From Streptomyces vietnamensis (GTDB taxonomy: Bacteria > Actinomycetota > Actinomycetes > Streptomycetales > Streptomycetaceae): a stretch of DNA of 64,000 nt. The notes under the pieces are model-generated. The model had not been told where the DNA came from. It searched no databases and saw only the letters and a list, made by a program, of their open reading frames with translations. The stretch's first letter is position 1; the number at the start of each line of letters is the position of its first letter. Positions 26,819 to 34,776 of this stretch are shown piece after piece. The stretch spans positions 2,647,001-2,711,000 of the forward strand of contig NZ_CP010407.1 in assembly GCF_000830005.1 (NCBI RefSeq), in the 5' to 3' direction. A program made the position numbers and the translations under genes.

Positions 26819-27057
26819 GGGGGCCTCGGCCCATGCGGGCCCGCGCCCCGCGCCGTGCGGGCCCGCGCCCGGCTGGGCGGCGCCCCGCTGTCATGTGGGC
26901 CCGCACCCAGCTGGGCGGTGCCCTCCGCCCGCCCCCGTGCGGGGCCCGCGCCCGGTCGGGCGTCGCCCCGCCGCCGTGTGGGCCCGCGCCCGGGCGGACG
27001 GTGCGCGTCGCCCTGTGGGCCCGCACCCGTGCTGGGCGGTGCCCTTCGCCGCCCCCC
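26819..27057. repeat. Irregular GC-rich tandem repeat region, noncoding
   Basis: Five degenerate units of roughly 35-45 bp begin with GTGTGGGCCCGC or a close variant and often contain GGGCGGTGCCC. They lead into the hairpin-ended element at 27058. The last unit is shared with the second copy of the element near 37.35 kb. I see no gene here. Confidence 0.75.
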
Positions 27058-27262
27058 GTGTGGGCAATCGTCCCGCTGGGGCGGGACGGGTGGGCACACG
27101 GGACGGCGCCCTTCAGCGGCGCCTCCGCGTCCCGCGCCTGGACCCGCACCGACCGCGCGGCGCACCCGTGGTGCGGGTCAGGGCGCGGAAGCCTCTGGCG
27201 CCGGCAGGGCGCGGGTCCGTTGTGCCCACCCGTTCCGCCCCAGCGGAACGATTGCCCACAAC
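27014..27262 (+). repeat. Hairpin-ended repeat element, copy 1
   Basis: Two 42-bp arms in inverted orientation (27058-27099 and 27220-27261) enclose about 120 bp. Each arm is itself an imperfect palindrome. The arms differ at four positions, and these are paired changes that preserve the arm hairpins. Copy 2 lies at 37126-37374 in the opposite orientation and matches over nearly the whole length. It ends about 140 bases before the histidine kinase start. Confidence 0.93.
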
Positions 27263-27330
27263 GGGGGGGGCGGCGAGGGCGCACCGCCCCGCGCGGCCGC
27301 CCACTGTGGGGGCGGGGCGGCTTCGTCATA

Positions 27331-27394
27331 CCCCGGTATCACGTCCCGCCCCAGCCCTCGGTATGACGCCGGTCGGCAGGGGCGTGCCTACGCT
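27331..27394 (+). promoter_or_regulatory. Promoter of the NarL-type two-component operon with paired CGGTAT repeats
   Basis: CCCCGGTATC (27331-27340) is followed, after 17 bases, by TCGGTATGACG (27358-27368). A -10-like TACGCT (27389-27394) lies 20 bases further on. The same arrangement precedes the gene at 29531. Confidence 0.65.
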
Positions 27395-27403
27395 GAGGGC
27401 GTC

Positions 27404-28693
27404 ATGGTTACCGCATCGCGGCCCGAGCCGCCCGCCGATTCCCTGCCTGCCCGGGCCCGTGAGATGTTTCGGGGGCTCGGGGCCGCGCTCATCACCCCGG
27501 CCGCGCCCGGGGCTCCGCTCCCCGCCCGGCTGTTGCCGTACGTCCTCGCCCTCGGCTTCAGCGCCGCGCTCCTCCCCTCCACCGTCCTGCTCCTCGTCAA
27601 CGACTACGGCGTCAACGGCGCCCTCGCCGGCGCCCTCGGCACCGCCCAGGCCGCGCCGCTGCTCCTCGCCGTCACCCGCCCCCTCCAGGCCTGGTGGATC
27701 GTCTTCGTCGCCGATGTGCTCGGCGCGCTCGTACTGCTCGGTTCCGACGGCCCCCGCGCCCAGTACTGGCCCTGGACCCCGCCGTTGCTCGTCGGCTACT
27801 GCGCCCTCATGGTCGCGCTCGGGCTCCGCGAGTCCCGCCGGGCGCTGCTCGGGGTGTGGCTGGCCACCGGCGTGGCCGGTTTCGTGCTGGAGGCCTTCCG
27901 GCCCGCCGGGCTCACCAGCCTCCACCTCCTGCTGCTCGTCCTGAGCGGCGTGCTGCTGCTCCTCACCTCGGCGATCCGTGCCCGCGTCGACGCGCAGCGG
28001 CGGCTCGCCGAGCAGGAGACCATCAGCGAGGCCGAACGGGCCCGCCGCACGCTCCTGGAGGAGCGGGCCAGGATCGCGCGCGAGTTGCACGACGTCGTCG
28101 CCCACCACATGTCCGTGATCACCGTGCAGGCCGACTCCGCCCCCTATCGCATTCCCGAACTTCCCGAGGCCGCCCGCGAGGAGTTCACCTCGATCGCCAC
28201 CAGCGCCCGCGAGTCGCTCGCCGAGATGCGGCGGCTGCTCTCCGTCCTCCGCAGTGACGGCAGCGAGGGCGAGCGGGCGCCGCAGCCGGGCCTCGACCGG
28301 GTCCAGCAGCTCGTCGAGGCGACCGTACGCGCGGGCGTGCCGGCCGAACTGCGGCTCGCCGCCGACCTCGGGGACGTACCGCAGGCGGTGGACCTGTCCG
28401 CTTACCGGATCGCGCAGGAGGCCCTGGCGAATGTGGTGCGGCACGCGCCCGGGGCCTCGACCCGTGTCTCCGTACGGGCCGAGGACGGGTGGCTGACCGT
28501 TCTCGTCGTCAACGGGCCTTCCCTGGAGGAGCGTTCCTCCGTCGAGCGGGGCGTCCCCGGTACCGGGCACGGGCTCGTCGGCATGCGGGAACGCGTACGG
28601 TTGACCGGCGGCTCGCTGGACACCGGGCCGCTGCCGGACGGCGGCTTCCGGGTCGCGGCCAGGCTTCCCCTGCGTACGAAGGACACCGAGTGA
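27404..28693 (+). CDS. Sensor histidine kinase, HisKA_3 (NarL-partner) type
   Basis: This 429-residue membrane kinase has about six hydrophobic segments (about 45-190), a short coiled linker and a HisKA_3 dimerisation domain. The phosphorylated His is H229 in ARIARELHDVVAHHMSVI. The HATPase domain has its N-box as AYRIAQEALANVVRHA and its G-box as GTGHGLVGMRERV. It should phosphorylate the response regulator that follows with a GTGA overlap. The short periplasmic loops suggest sensing within or near the membrane. I chose ATG 27404, after the paired promoter motif; the long upstream open frame runs through the repeat element. Confidence 0.93.
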   Translation: MVTASRPEPPADSLPARAREMFRGLGAALITPAAPGAPLPARLLPYVLALGFSAALLPSTVLLLVNDYGVNGALAGALGTAQAAPLLLAVTRPLQAWWIVFVADVLGALVLLGSDGPRAQYWPWTPPLLVGYCALMVALGLRESRRALLGVWLATGVAGFVLEAFRPAGLTSLHLLLLVLSGVLLLLTSAIRARVDAQRRLAEQETISEAERARRTLLEERARIARELHDVVAHHMSVITVQADSAPYRIPELPEAAREEFTSIATSARESLAEMRRLLSVLRSDGSEGERAPQPGLDRVQQLVEATVRAGVPAELRLAADLGDVPQAVDLSAYRIAQEALANVVRHAPGASTRVSVRAEDGWLTVLVVNGPSLEERSSVERGVPGTGHGLVGMRERVRLTGGSLDTGPLPDGGFRVAARLPLRTKDTE

Positions 28694-29373
28694 CCATCCG
28701 CGTGATCATCGTCGACGACCAGGCCATGGTGCGGGCCGGTTTCGCCGCGCTGCTCGCCGCGCAGCCCGACATCGACGTGGTCGGCGAGGCGCCGGACGGG
28801 CGCCAGGGCGTCGAGGTGGCACGGTCGGCGCACCCCGACGTGGTCCTGATGGACGTCCGGATGCCGGAGCTCGACGGGCTCGCCGCCGCCCGCGAGATCC
28901 TGCACCCGCCGGCCGGGGTCACGCACCGGCCGAAGGTGCTGATGCTGACCACCTTCGACGTCGACGACTACGTGTACGAGGCGCTGCGCGCGGGCGCCTC
29001 CGGCTTCCTCCTCAAGGACGCGCCGCCGGCCGATCTCATCGCGGCGGTACGGGTCGTGGCGGCGGGCGAGGCACTGCTCGCCCCGTCCGTGACCCGCCGC
29101 CTCATCGCCGACTTCGCGGCCTCGCGCCCGGCGCCCCGCCGGGACACCACGGCACTGCGCCTCAACGGGCTCACCCCGCGCGAGACGGAGGTCCTGGAGC
29201 TGATCGCCCGCGGCCTGTCCAACCAGGAGATCGCGGACAGCCTGGTCCTCGCCGAGCAGACGGTGAAGACCCACATCGGCCGGGTCCTCGCCAAGCTGGA
29301 CCTGCGCGACCGCGCGCAGGCGGTGGTCTTCGCGTACGAGTCCGGACTGGTCACGCCCGGAGACTCGCGTTAG
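28690..29373 (+). CDS. NarL/FixJ-family response regulator
   Basis: This 227-residue regulator has a receiver domain with the phosphorylation site D55 (VVLMDVRMP), acidic pair D9/D10, a conserved Thr (MLTTFD) and Lys (LLKDAPP). It ends with a LuxR-type helix-turn-helix (LTPRETEVLELIARGLSNQEIAD, then VKTHIGRVLAKL). The start codon overlaps the kinase stop by four bases, so kinase and regulator are a cognate pair. Likely targets are its own promoter and the downstream hydrolase/acyltransferase operon, since both carry the same paired motif; this is inference. Confidence 0.94.
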   Translation: MTIRVIIVDDQAMVRAGFAALLAAQPDIDVVGEAPDGRQGVEVARSAHPDVVLMDVRMPELDGLAAAREILHPPAGVTHRPKVLMLTTFDVDDYVYEALRAGASGFLLKDAPPADLIAAVRVVAAGEALLAPSVTRRLIADFAASRPAPRRDTTALRLNGLTPRETEVLELIARGLSNQEIADSLVLAEQTVKTHIGRVLAKLDLRDRAQAVVFAYESGLVTPGDSR

Positions 29374-29428
29374 CCCCCGGGGGAAAACCCCACCCTGCTC
29401 CTCCGGCCAGCTGCTCCTCCACCCCCTA

Positions 29429-29493
29429 CCCCGGTATCGAACGGGAGTTGGCTCCCCGGTGTGACGTGCCGTCACCCGCCGTCTTCCTACCTT
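29429..29493 (+). promoter_or_regulatory. Second copy of the paired CGGTAT promoter motif
   Basis: CCCCGGTATC (29429-29438), 17 bases, CCGGTGTGACG (29456-29466), then 21 bases and TACCTT (29488-29493) as a -10-like box. Spacing between the two half-sites is identical to that before the histidine kinase. Confidence 0.65.
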
Positions 29494-29530
29494 CCTCTCG
29501 CCAGCGACGAGAACGAGGGAGGGCGGGCCG

Positions 29531-30511
29531 ATGCGCCGCATTTCGAGGACCCTGATCACCGCGGCCGTGGTGGGCGGCGTGATCGCCGGGACCGCCGGCT
29601 GGGCGTCCGGGAACACCCAGGAGGCCGTGACCGGGGCCCCGGCCGGGACGGGGGCGTGGCGGGCTGCGGGGCTGCCGGACCCGGAGCGGATGGGGCCGGC
29701 CGAGGTCGCGCGGTTCTTCGCCGGGCTCAGTCCCGTACGACAGAGAGAGCTGGCCCGGACGCACCCGACGGTCGTCGGGAACCTCGACGGGGCGCCCCTG
29801 GAGCTGCGGTACGAGGCCAACGCCCGTTCCGTGCACGGGGAGTTCGGCGGGGCTCGGGTTCTCGCCCACGATCCGCGCGGGCGGGGGCTGGTGGCCCTGG
29901 TCTACGGGGACCTGGCGCGGGCCGAGCACGTGGCCGTGATCGTGCCCGGCTCCGACGTCGACGCGGACCACGTGAAGCCGCTCGCCGACATGGCGGCCGA
30001 GCTGCGCCGGGCGACCGGCGGGCGTACGGCGGTCGTCGCGTGGGCCGGGTACACCACCCCCGTCGGCGTCGGCCTGGACGCGGCCACCGGCCGGCTCGCC
30101 GAGGCCGGGGCCGGGCGCCTGACCCGGTTCGTGGACGGGCTCACCGCCGTCGGCGCGGCCGAGCCGTCCGTGTTCTGCCACAGCTACGGCTCCGTCGTCT
30201 GCGGTCTCGCCGCCCACCAGCTGAAGGCCAAGGACCTGGTCGTCTTCGGCTCCCCCGGGATGCGCGCCGAGAACGTCTCCGAGCTCGGGACCTCCGCCCG
30301 GGTCTGGGCGGCGAAGGATCCCACCGACTGGATCGACCGGGTTCCGAACGTCGAGTTCGCCGGGCTCGGGCACGGCGTCGATCCCACCGATCCGGACTTC
30401 GGGGCGCGCCGGATCGCGGCCGAGGACGCCGCCGGCCACGGTGGTTACTTCGCGCCCGGTACCTCCTCGCTCCGCGCCTTCGCCCGCATCGCCGAGGGGG
30501 ACGTCCGATGA
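29531..30511 (+). CDS. DUF1023 alpha/beta-hydrolase, exported
   Basis: This 326-residue protein has a signal peptide (about 1-26) and a DUF1023 hydrolase domain. The nucleophile motif is CHSYGSVVCG, preceded by VIVPGSDVDADH and followed by FGSPGMRAE and GLGHGVDPTDPDFG. It is a paralogue of the 24588-25799 product, which shares these motifs in the same order. The acyltransferase gene overlaps its stop by four bases (ATGA), so the two should act on the same extracellular or membrane substrate; an acyl transfer and hydrolysis pair is possible but unproven. Its promoter carries the motif also found ahead of the two-component operon. Confidence 0.83.
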   Translation: MRRISRTLITAAVVGGVIAGTAGWASGNTQEAVTGAPAGTGAWRAAGLPDPERMGPAEVARFFAGLSPVRQRELARTHPTVVGNLDGAPLELRYEANARSVHGEFGGARVLAHDPRGRGLVALVYGDLARAEHVAVIVPGSDVDADHVKPLADMAAELRRATGGRTAVVAWAGYTTPVGVGLDAATGRLAEAGAGRLTRFVDGLTAVGAAEPSVFCHSYGSVVCGLAAHQLKAKDLVVFGSPGMRAENVSELGTSARVWAAKDPTDWIDRVPNVEFAGLGHGVDPTDPDFGARRIAAEDAAGHGGYFAPGTSSLRAFARIAEGDVR

Positions 30512-31704
30512 AGACGCTCGTCGCGAAGATCGAGTCCTCCACCCCCGCCCACCGCGACCGGGCGATCGACGGGCTCCGCGCCCTCGCGCTGCTCGCCGTG
30601 CCGACCGGGCACTGGCTGCTCGGCGGCTTCACGCTCTCCTCCGACGGCGCGATCCACAACGCCAGCCCCCTGAGCGCCTTCGCCGGTCTCGCGCCCGTCA
30701 GCTGGGTCCTGCAGATGCTGGGGATCTTCTTCCTGGTCGGCGGGTACGCGTCGGTGCTTTCGTACCGGCGCCGCACGGGTTCCACGCGCGCGTGGCTCGG
30801 TGGCCGGCTCGCCCGGCTCGGGCGGCCGGTGCTCGGCGTCACCGCCGTGTGGGCGGCGCTGCTGCCCCTGCTGCACTTCGGTCTCGGGGTGCCCGTGGAC
30901 ACGTTGCGGACGGCGTCCACGCTGGTGATCCAGCCGCTCTGGTTCGTCGGGGTGTACACGGTGGTCACCGCGCTGACCCCGCTGTGCGTGCGGGCGGCCC
31001 GCCGACTCGGGGTGTGGGCCGCGGCGCCGCTGCTCGGCTCGGTCGCCGTCGTCGACTTCCTGCGGTACGGGCCGGGCGCCGACGCCGTGCCGTCCTGGCT
31101 GAGCCTGCTGAACATCCTGCCCGGCTGGCTGTTCGCGTATCAGCTCGGCGTGTCGTGGGGCGAGGGCCGGGTCGGCCGGCGCCACGCGTGGGGGCTGCTG
31201 CTCGGCGGCGCCGCGCTCTTCGCCGCCCTGCTCCTCGTCTTCGGCTACCCGGCGTCGATGGTCGGCGTCCCCGGCGAGGCCCGCACCAACTCGCACCCGC
31301 CGTCGCTGCTCGTCCTCGCCCTCGCCGCCGCGCAGAGCGGTGCGGCGATCCTGCTCCGGGACCGGCTCGGCCGGTTCCTGAAGCGGCCCGCGCTGTGGGC
31401 GCCGGTCGTCGTGATCAACCTGTCCGCGATGACGATCCTGTGCTGGCACCAGACGGCGATGCTCACCGCCGCGATCCCCGCCTCGTACGGGGGAGAGGTC
31501 GCCGGCCTGGTCGGCGCGCCGGACTCGGTCGGCTGGATCCTCGCCCGGCTCGCCTGGATGCCGGTCTTCGCCGGCCTGCTGGTCCTGATCGGCCGGTACG
31601 CGCGCGTCTTCGAGTCCCCGTGGGCGAAGACCGGCACCGCCAGGCGCGCCCTGGCGGGTGTCCTGGCGGCGGGGTTCGCGGTCTTCGCCCTGGGACTGGC
31701 CTAG
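30508..31704 (+). CDS. Acyltransferase-3 family membrane protein
   Basis: This 398-residue integral membrane protein has about ten helices. The N-terminal motif RDRAIDGLRALALLAVPTGHWL carries the R..DGLR and membrane His typical of acyltransferase-3 (OafA/NodX-like) enzymes, which transfer acyl groups to sugars or lipids at the membrane. RTGSTRAWLGGRLARLGRP forms the usual basic cytoplasmic loop. The acceptor is unknown. It is translationally coupled to the DUF1023 hydrolase upstream. The neighbouring convergent aldo/keto reductase gene ends only three bases away. Confidence 0.87.
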   Translation: MKTLVAKIESSTPAHRDRAIDGLRALALLAVPTGHWLLGGFTLSSDGAIHNASPLSAFAGLAPVSWVLQMLGIFFLVGGYASVLSYRRRTGSTRAWLGGRLARLGRPVLGVTAVWAALLPLLHFGLGVPVDTLRTASTLVIQPLWFVGVYTVVTALTPLCVRAARRLGVWAAAPLLGSVAVVDFLRYGPGADAVPSWLSLLNILPGWLFAYQLGVSWGEGRVGRRHAWGLLLGGAALFAALLLVFGYPASMVGVPGEARTNSHPPSLLVLALAAAQSGAAILLRDRLGRFLKRPALWAPVVVINLSAMTILCWHQTAMLTAAIPASYGGEVAGLVGAPDSVGWILARLAWMPVFAGLLVLIGRYARVFESPWAKTGTARRALAGVLAAGFAVFALGLA

Positions 31705-31707
31705 ATG

Positions 31708-32733
31708 TCAGACCTCCCGGGCCGCCGACGTGGAGCTCATGTCCGGGTAGCGGTCGCCCGCCACCAGGCCCGCGATCGGCTCGAGTTCGGCGAGCTCGGC
31801 GGCGGTGAGGGTGATCCGGGTGGCGGCCGCGTTCTCCAGGAGGCGGGAGCGCTTGCGGGTGCCCGGGATGGGGACGACCGTCAGGCCGTGCACGGCGGCG
31901 CGCTGCTGCACCCAGGCGAGGGCGATCTGGGCCGGGGTCGCGCCGTGGGTGGCGGCGATCTTCCGGACCGGGTCGAGCAGGGCGGCGTTCCGCTCGGCGT
32001 TCTCCCCGGTGAAGCGGGGCTGGTACTGGCGGAAGTCGCCGCCCGACAGGTCCTTGCCGGCGTCAGCGAACGCGCCGGTCAGGAAGCCCCGGCCGAGCGG
32101 CGAGTACGGCACGAAGGTCACGCCGAGCTCGGCGGCGGCGCCGACGGCGCTGCGCTCCACGTCCCGGGAGAAGAGCGACCACTCCGACTGGAGGGCGGTG
32201 ATCGGGTGCACGGCGTGGGCCTCGCGCAGCTCGGGCCCGGTGACCTCGCTCAGGCCCAGGAAGCGGACCTTGCCCTCCTGGACGAGCTCGGCCATCGCGC
32301 CGACGGACTCGGCGAAGGGGATCTCCGGGTCGCGGCGGTGCATGTAGTAGAGGTCGATGGTCTCGATGCCGAGGCGGCGCAGGCTGTCCTCGGCGGCCTT
32401 CTTGATGTACGCCGGGTCGTTGCGGACCCCCCGGTAGGTCGGGTCGTCGGCGCGGCGCTCTATGGCGAACTTGGTGGCGAGGGTGACCTCGTCGCGGTGG
32501 GCGGCGAGGAACGGGGCGAGGAACTCCTCGTTGGCGCCGCTGCCGTAGATGTCGGCGGTGTCGATCAGGGTGACGCCGGCCTCCAGGGCCGCGTCGAGGG
32601 TGTCGCGGGCGGCGGCCTCGTCTGTGTCGCCGTAGAACTCGCTGATGCCCATGGCGCCGAAGCCCTGGACGCCGATCTCCGGTCCGTCCTGGCCGCCGAG
32701 ACGTACGGTGTCGATCTTGGTCACGCTGGTCAT
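31708..32733 (-). CDS. Aldo/keto reductase
   Basis: This 341-residue NADPH-dependent oxidoreductase has an aldo/keto reductase TIM barrel with the catalytic set in the standard order: Asp in TLIDTADIYGSG (with the active Tyr), Lys in VTLATKF and His in YYMHRRDP. The cofactor-binding C-terminal signature is VVPIPGTRKRSRLLEN. It should reduce aldehydes or ketones, possibly in detoxification; the substrate is not predictable. The start overlaps the stop of the upstream MerR regulator by four bases. This makes a regulator-target operon under the palindromic promoter at 33147-33177. Confidence 0.92.
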   Translation of the reverse strand: MTSVTKIDTVRLGGQDGPEIGVQGFGAMGISEFYGDTDEAAARDTLDAALEAGVTLIDTADIYGSGANEEFLAPFLAAHRDEVTLATKFAIERRADDPTYRGVRNDPAYIKKAAEDSLRRLGIETIDLYYMHRRDPEIPFAESVGAMAELVQEGKVRFLGLSEVTGPELREAHAVHPITALQSEWSLFSRDVERSAVGAAAELGVTFVPYSPLGRGFLTGAFADAGKDLSGGDFRQYQPRFTGENAERNAALLDPVRKIAATHGATPAQIALAWVQQRAAVHGLTVVPIPGTRKRSRLLENAAATRITLTAAELAELEPIAGLVAGDRYPDMSSTSAAREV

Positions 32734-33140
32734 GAAGGTGTTCCTCCGCTTGCGGTCCCGTAATGGCCGATCTTGATGTCGAGCACGGCGAGCGTGTCCT
32801 GGAGCTCGGTGATCCGGGCGAGGACGTCGCGCCGGGTGGCCTCCAGGAGCTCCCGCCGTTCGTCCCGGGTGTGGTCGCCCTCGCGCACCAGCTCCGCGTA
32901 CCTGACCATGTCGGCGACCGGCATCCCGGTCAGCCGCAGCTTGCCGACGAAGGCCAGCCAGTGCAGGTCGCGCTCGGTGAAGCGGCGCTGGCCGGTGTGC
33001 GAACGGTCGACGTGCGGCATCAGGCCGATCCGCTCGTACCAGCGCAGGGTGTGCGCGGTGAGCCCGGTGATGGCCGCCACCTCACTGATCGTGTAGCGGT
33101 CCTTCCCGGCAAGCCCGGTCGTGCTCTCGATCACGCTCAT
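32730..33140 (-). CDS. MerR-family regulator of the aldo/keto reductase operon
   Basis: This 136-residue regulator has the MerR winged-helix domain (YTISEVAAITGLTAHTLRWYERIGLM, then RRFTERDLHWL) and a coiled-coil dimerisation helix from about residue 85. The short C-terminal part lacks the Cys set of metal sensors, so an organic or redox ligand is more likely. MerR proteins activate promoters whose -35/-10 spacer is 19 bp, and just such a promoter with a palindrome lies immediately upstream. The predicted transcription start falls at the initiator ATG, so the message is probably leaderless. Confidence 0.92.
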   Translation of the reverse strand: MSVIESTTGLAGKDRYTISEVAAITGLTAHTLRWYERIGLMPHVDRSHTGQRRFTERDLHWLAFVGKLRLTGMPVADMVRYAELVREGDHTRDERRELLEATRRDVLARITELQDTLAVLDIKIGHYGTASGGTPS

Positions 33141-33146
33141 GACCCC

Positions 33147-33177
33147 ACGCTAAAACGTTGGAGTGCACTCCAAGCAA
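33147..33177 (-). promoter_or_regulatory. MerR-type promoter with 19-bp spacer and palindrome
   Basis: On the minus strand -35 TTGCTT (33177-33172) and -10 TAGCGT (33152-33147) are separated by 19 bp holding GGAGTGCACTCC. The full palindrome TTGGAGTGCACTCCAA is 33158-33173. Only six bases separate the -10 from the MerR ATG. Confidence 0.75.
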
Positions 33178-33191
33178 GTAGGCTCGGCCCC

Positions 33192-34022
33192 ATGCAGAGC
33201 AGCGTGCCGAGCCTGGCGTCGATCGAGAACTGGCCCGTCCCCACCGCGGCGGCCGCCGTCGTCCGCGCGGACGGCACCCTGGCCGGGTCCCACGGCCCCA
33301 CCGGGCGGCGTTTCCCGCTCGCCTCCGTCACCAAGCCGCTCGCGGCGTACGCCGTCCTCGTCGCGTACGAGGAGGGGGCGATCGACCTCGACGAACCGGC
33401 CGGGCCCGAGGGCTCGACCGTCCGCCACCTCCTCGCCCACACCTCCGGGCTCGCCTTCGACGAGAACCGGGTCATGGCCGCGCCCGGCACCCGCCGGATC
33501 TACTCCAACACCGGCTTCGAGGCCCTCGGCGACCACGTCGCCAAGGCCACCGACATCCCCTTCGCCGAGTATCTGCACCAGGCGGTCCTCGAACCCCTCG
33601 GCATGACGTCGACGACCCTGGAGGGCTCGCCCGCGAAGGACGGCGTGTCGACCGTGGACGACCTGGTGCGGTTCGCCGCCGAGGTGCAGGCGCCGCGGCT
33701 GCTCGACGCGCGGACCGTCCTGGACGCGATGACCGTCACGTACCCCGGCCTGACCGGCATCCTGCCCGGCTACGGGCACCAGAAGCCGAACGACTGGGGG
33801 CTCGGCTTCGAGATCCGCGACGGCAAGTCCCCGCACTGGACGGGCGCGGGCTCCTCGCCGCGCACCTTCGGGCACTTCGGGCAGTCCGGCACCTTCCTGT
33901 GGATCGACCCGGACGCGCGGGCGGCGTGCGTGGCCCTCACCGACCGGCCCTTCGGGGCGTGGGCGGTCGAGGCGTGGCCGCCGTTCACGGACGCGGTGCT
34001 GGCGGACCTGCGGGCGCGCTGA
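33192..34022 (+). CDS. Serine hydrolase, class C beta-lactamase/PBP-like
   Basis: This 276-residue protein has the catalytic tetrad region SVTK (S45, K48), the YSN motif (Y104-N106) and a third motif near the end, GHFGQSG, in place of KTG. No signal peptide is seen, so it is probably a cytoplasmic esterase- or peptidase-like member and not a secreted antibiotic-destroying enzyme. It is divergent from the MerR/aldo-keto reductase operon and shares its 51-base spacer, so its promoter must overlap the MerR palindrome. The gene is followed by a 14-bp tandem repeat. Confidence 0.87.
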   Translation: MQSSVPSLASIENWPVPTAAAAVVRADGTLAGSHGPTGRRFPLASVTKPLAAYAVLVAYEEGAIDLDEPAGPEGSTVRHLLAHTSGLAFDENRVMAAPGTRRIYSNTGFEALGDHVAKATDIPFAEYLHQAVLEPLGMTSTTLEGSPAKDGVSTVDDLVRFAAEVQAPRLLDARTVLDAMTVTYPGLTGILPGYGHQKPNDWGLGFEIRDGKSPHWTGAGSSPRTFGHFGQSGTFLWIDPDARAACVALTDRPFGAWAVEAWPPFTDAVLADLRAR

Positions 34023-34060
34023 GGAGAGGGCACGGTCCCGGGGACCTGCGCGGGCTCCAG

Positions 34061-34144
34061 GTTCCGGGTTCTGAGTTCCGGGCTCTGGGTTCCGGGCTCT
34101 GGGTTCCGGGCTCTGGGTTCCGAGCTCCCGGCTCCCGGCTCTAG
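34061..34144. repeat. Six tandem 14-bp repeats reaching a lipoprotein stop codon
   Basis: Six contiguous units of GTTCCGGGCTCTGG type (starts 34061, 34075, 34089, 34103, 34117, 34131; the middle three identical) fill the spacer between convergent genes. The last unit contains the stop codon of the lipoprotein gene. Confidence 0.9.
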
Positions 34145-34776
34145 GTTTCGCAGCGGGTCGCGGGGCGCGTGCCGTCGATGCTGATGAGGGTCACGTCGAC
34201 CCTGCCCCCGCCGTCCTCCGCGTACGCGGTCGTGCACACCAACTGCTGGACGGCCGCGTCCGACAGGCCCATGACGGGGAACGGCAGCCGGAGCCGGATG
34301 CGTCGGCGGCCCTCCGGGGTCAGTCCCTCGACCTGCTCCGTGCGCGGCGCGTTCTTGGACCTCGGAAGTCCCGTGGTCAGGCCGGCCGCGGTGTCGGCGC
34401 CGGACGGGCCGGAAAGGAGCGCGGCGAGCACCTTGTCGGTGGCGACCGGGGTGCCGTGCGTGTCCTGCCCCTGTCCGGAGGCCCACCCATGGGCCTTCCG
34501 GTCCTGGGACGCCTCGATGCCGCCCGCGGCGAACGTCGGGTCGGGGATCGGCGGCTCGACCTCGCGGGCCACCGGAACCGGCTGTCCGTCCGGCCCGAGG
34601 AAGTAGAGCACCATCCGGAACTCGGGCTGCGGGTAGACGATGACGGTCGCGGCGCCGCCCGCCTCGACGACGTCGCTCTCCTGGATGCCGCAGGCGGCGA
34701 GCGAGAGCACGGCGAGGAGGGCCGCGGCGGCAGCTGCCCGGCGCCTCACGGACTTCACGCGCCTCACGGGCCTCAC
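34141..34776 (-). CDS. Lipoprotein encoded after an OmpR-type two-component system
   Basis: This 211-residue protein has a basic N-terminus and lipobox LSLAAC at about residues 24-29, so it is a membrane-anchored outer-face lipoprotein. The mature part has no motif I can name with confidence; its strand pattern around the end (LVCTTAYAEDGGGRVDVTLISIDG) is loosely like a GerMN fold. The start overlaps the histidine kinase stop by four bases (ATGA), giving a regulator-kinase-lipoprotein operon. Such lipoproteins often tune the kinase, as CseA and LpqB do in other systems; that role here is inferred from position. Confidence 0.82.
   Translation of the reverse strand: MRPVRRVKSVRRRAAAAAALLAVLSLAACGIQESDVVEAGGAATVIVYPQPEFRMVLYFLGPDGQPVPVAREVEPPIPDPTFAAGGIEASQDRKAHGWASGQGQDTHGTPVATDKVLAALLSGPSGADTAAGLTTGLPRSKNAPRTEQVEGLTPEGRRRIRLRLPFPVMGLSDAAVQQLVCTTAYAEDGGGRVDVTLISIDGTRPATRCET

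Noticed and set aside
26855..27403. Open frames through the GC-rich repeat region upstream of the NarL-type kinase
   Set aside because: The translations are Arg/Pro/Ala-rich repeats caused by the hairpin element; the kinase start is fixed by its promoter motif and membrane domain.
33192..34022. Secreted beta-lactamase conferring resistance
   Set aside because: There is no signal peptide and the third motif is not KTG; an esterase/peptidase-like role is more likely.
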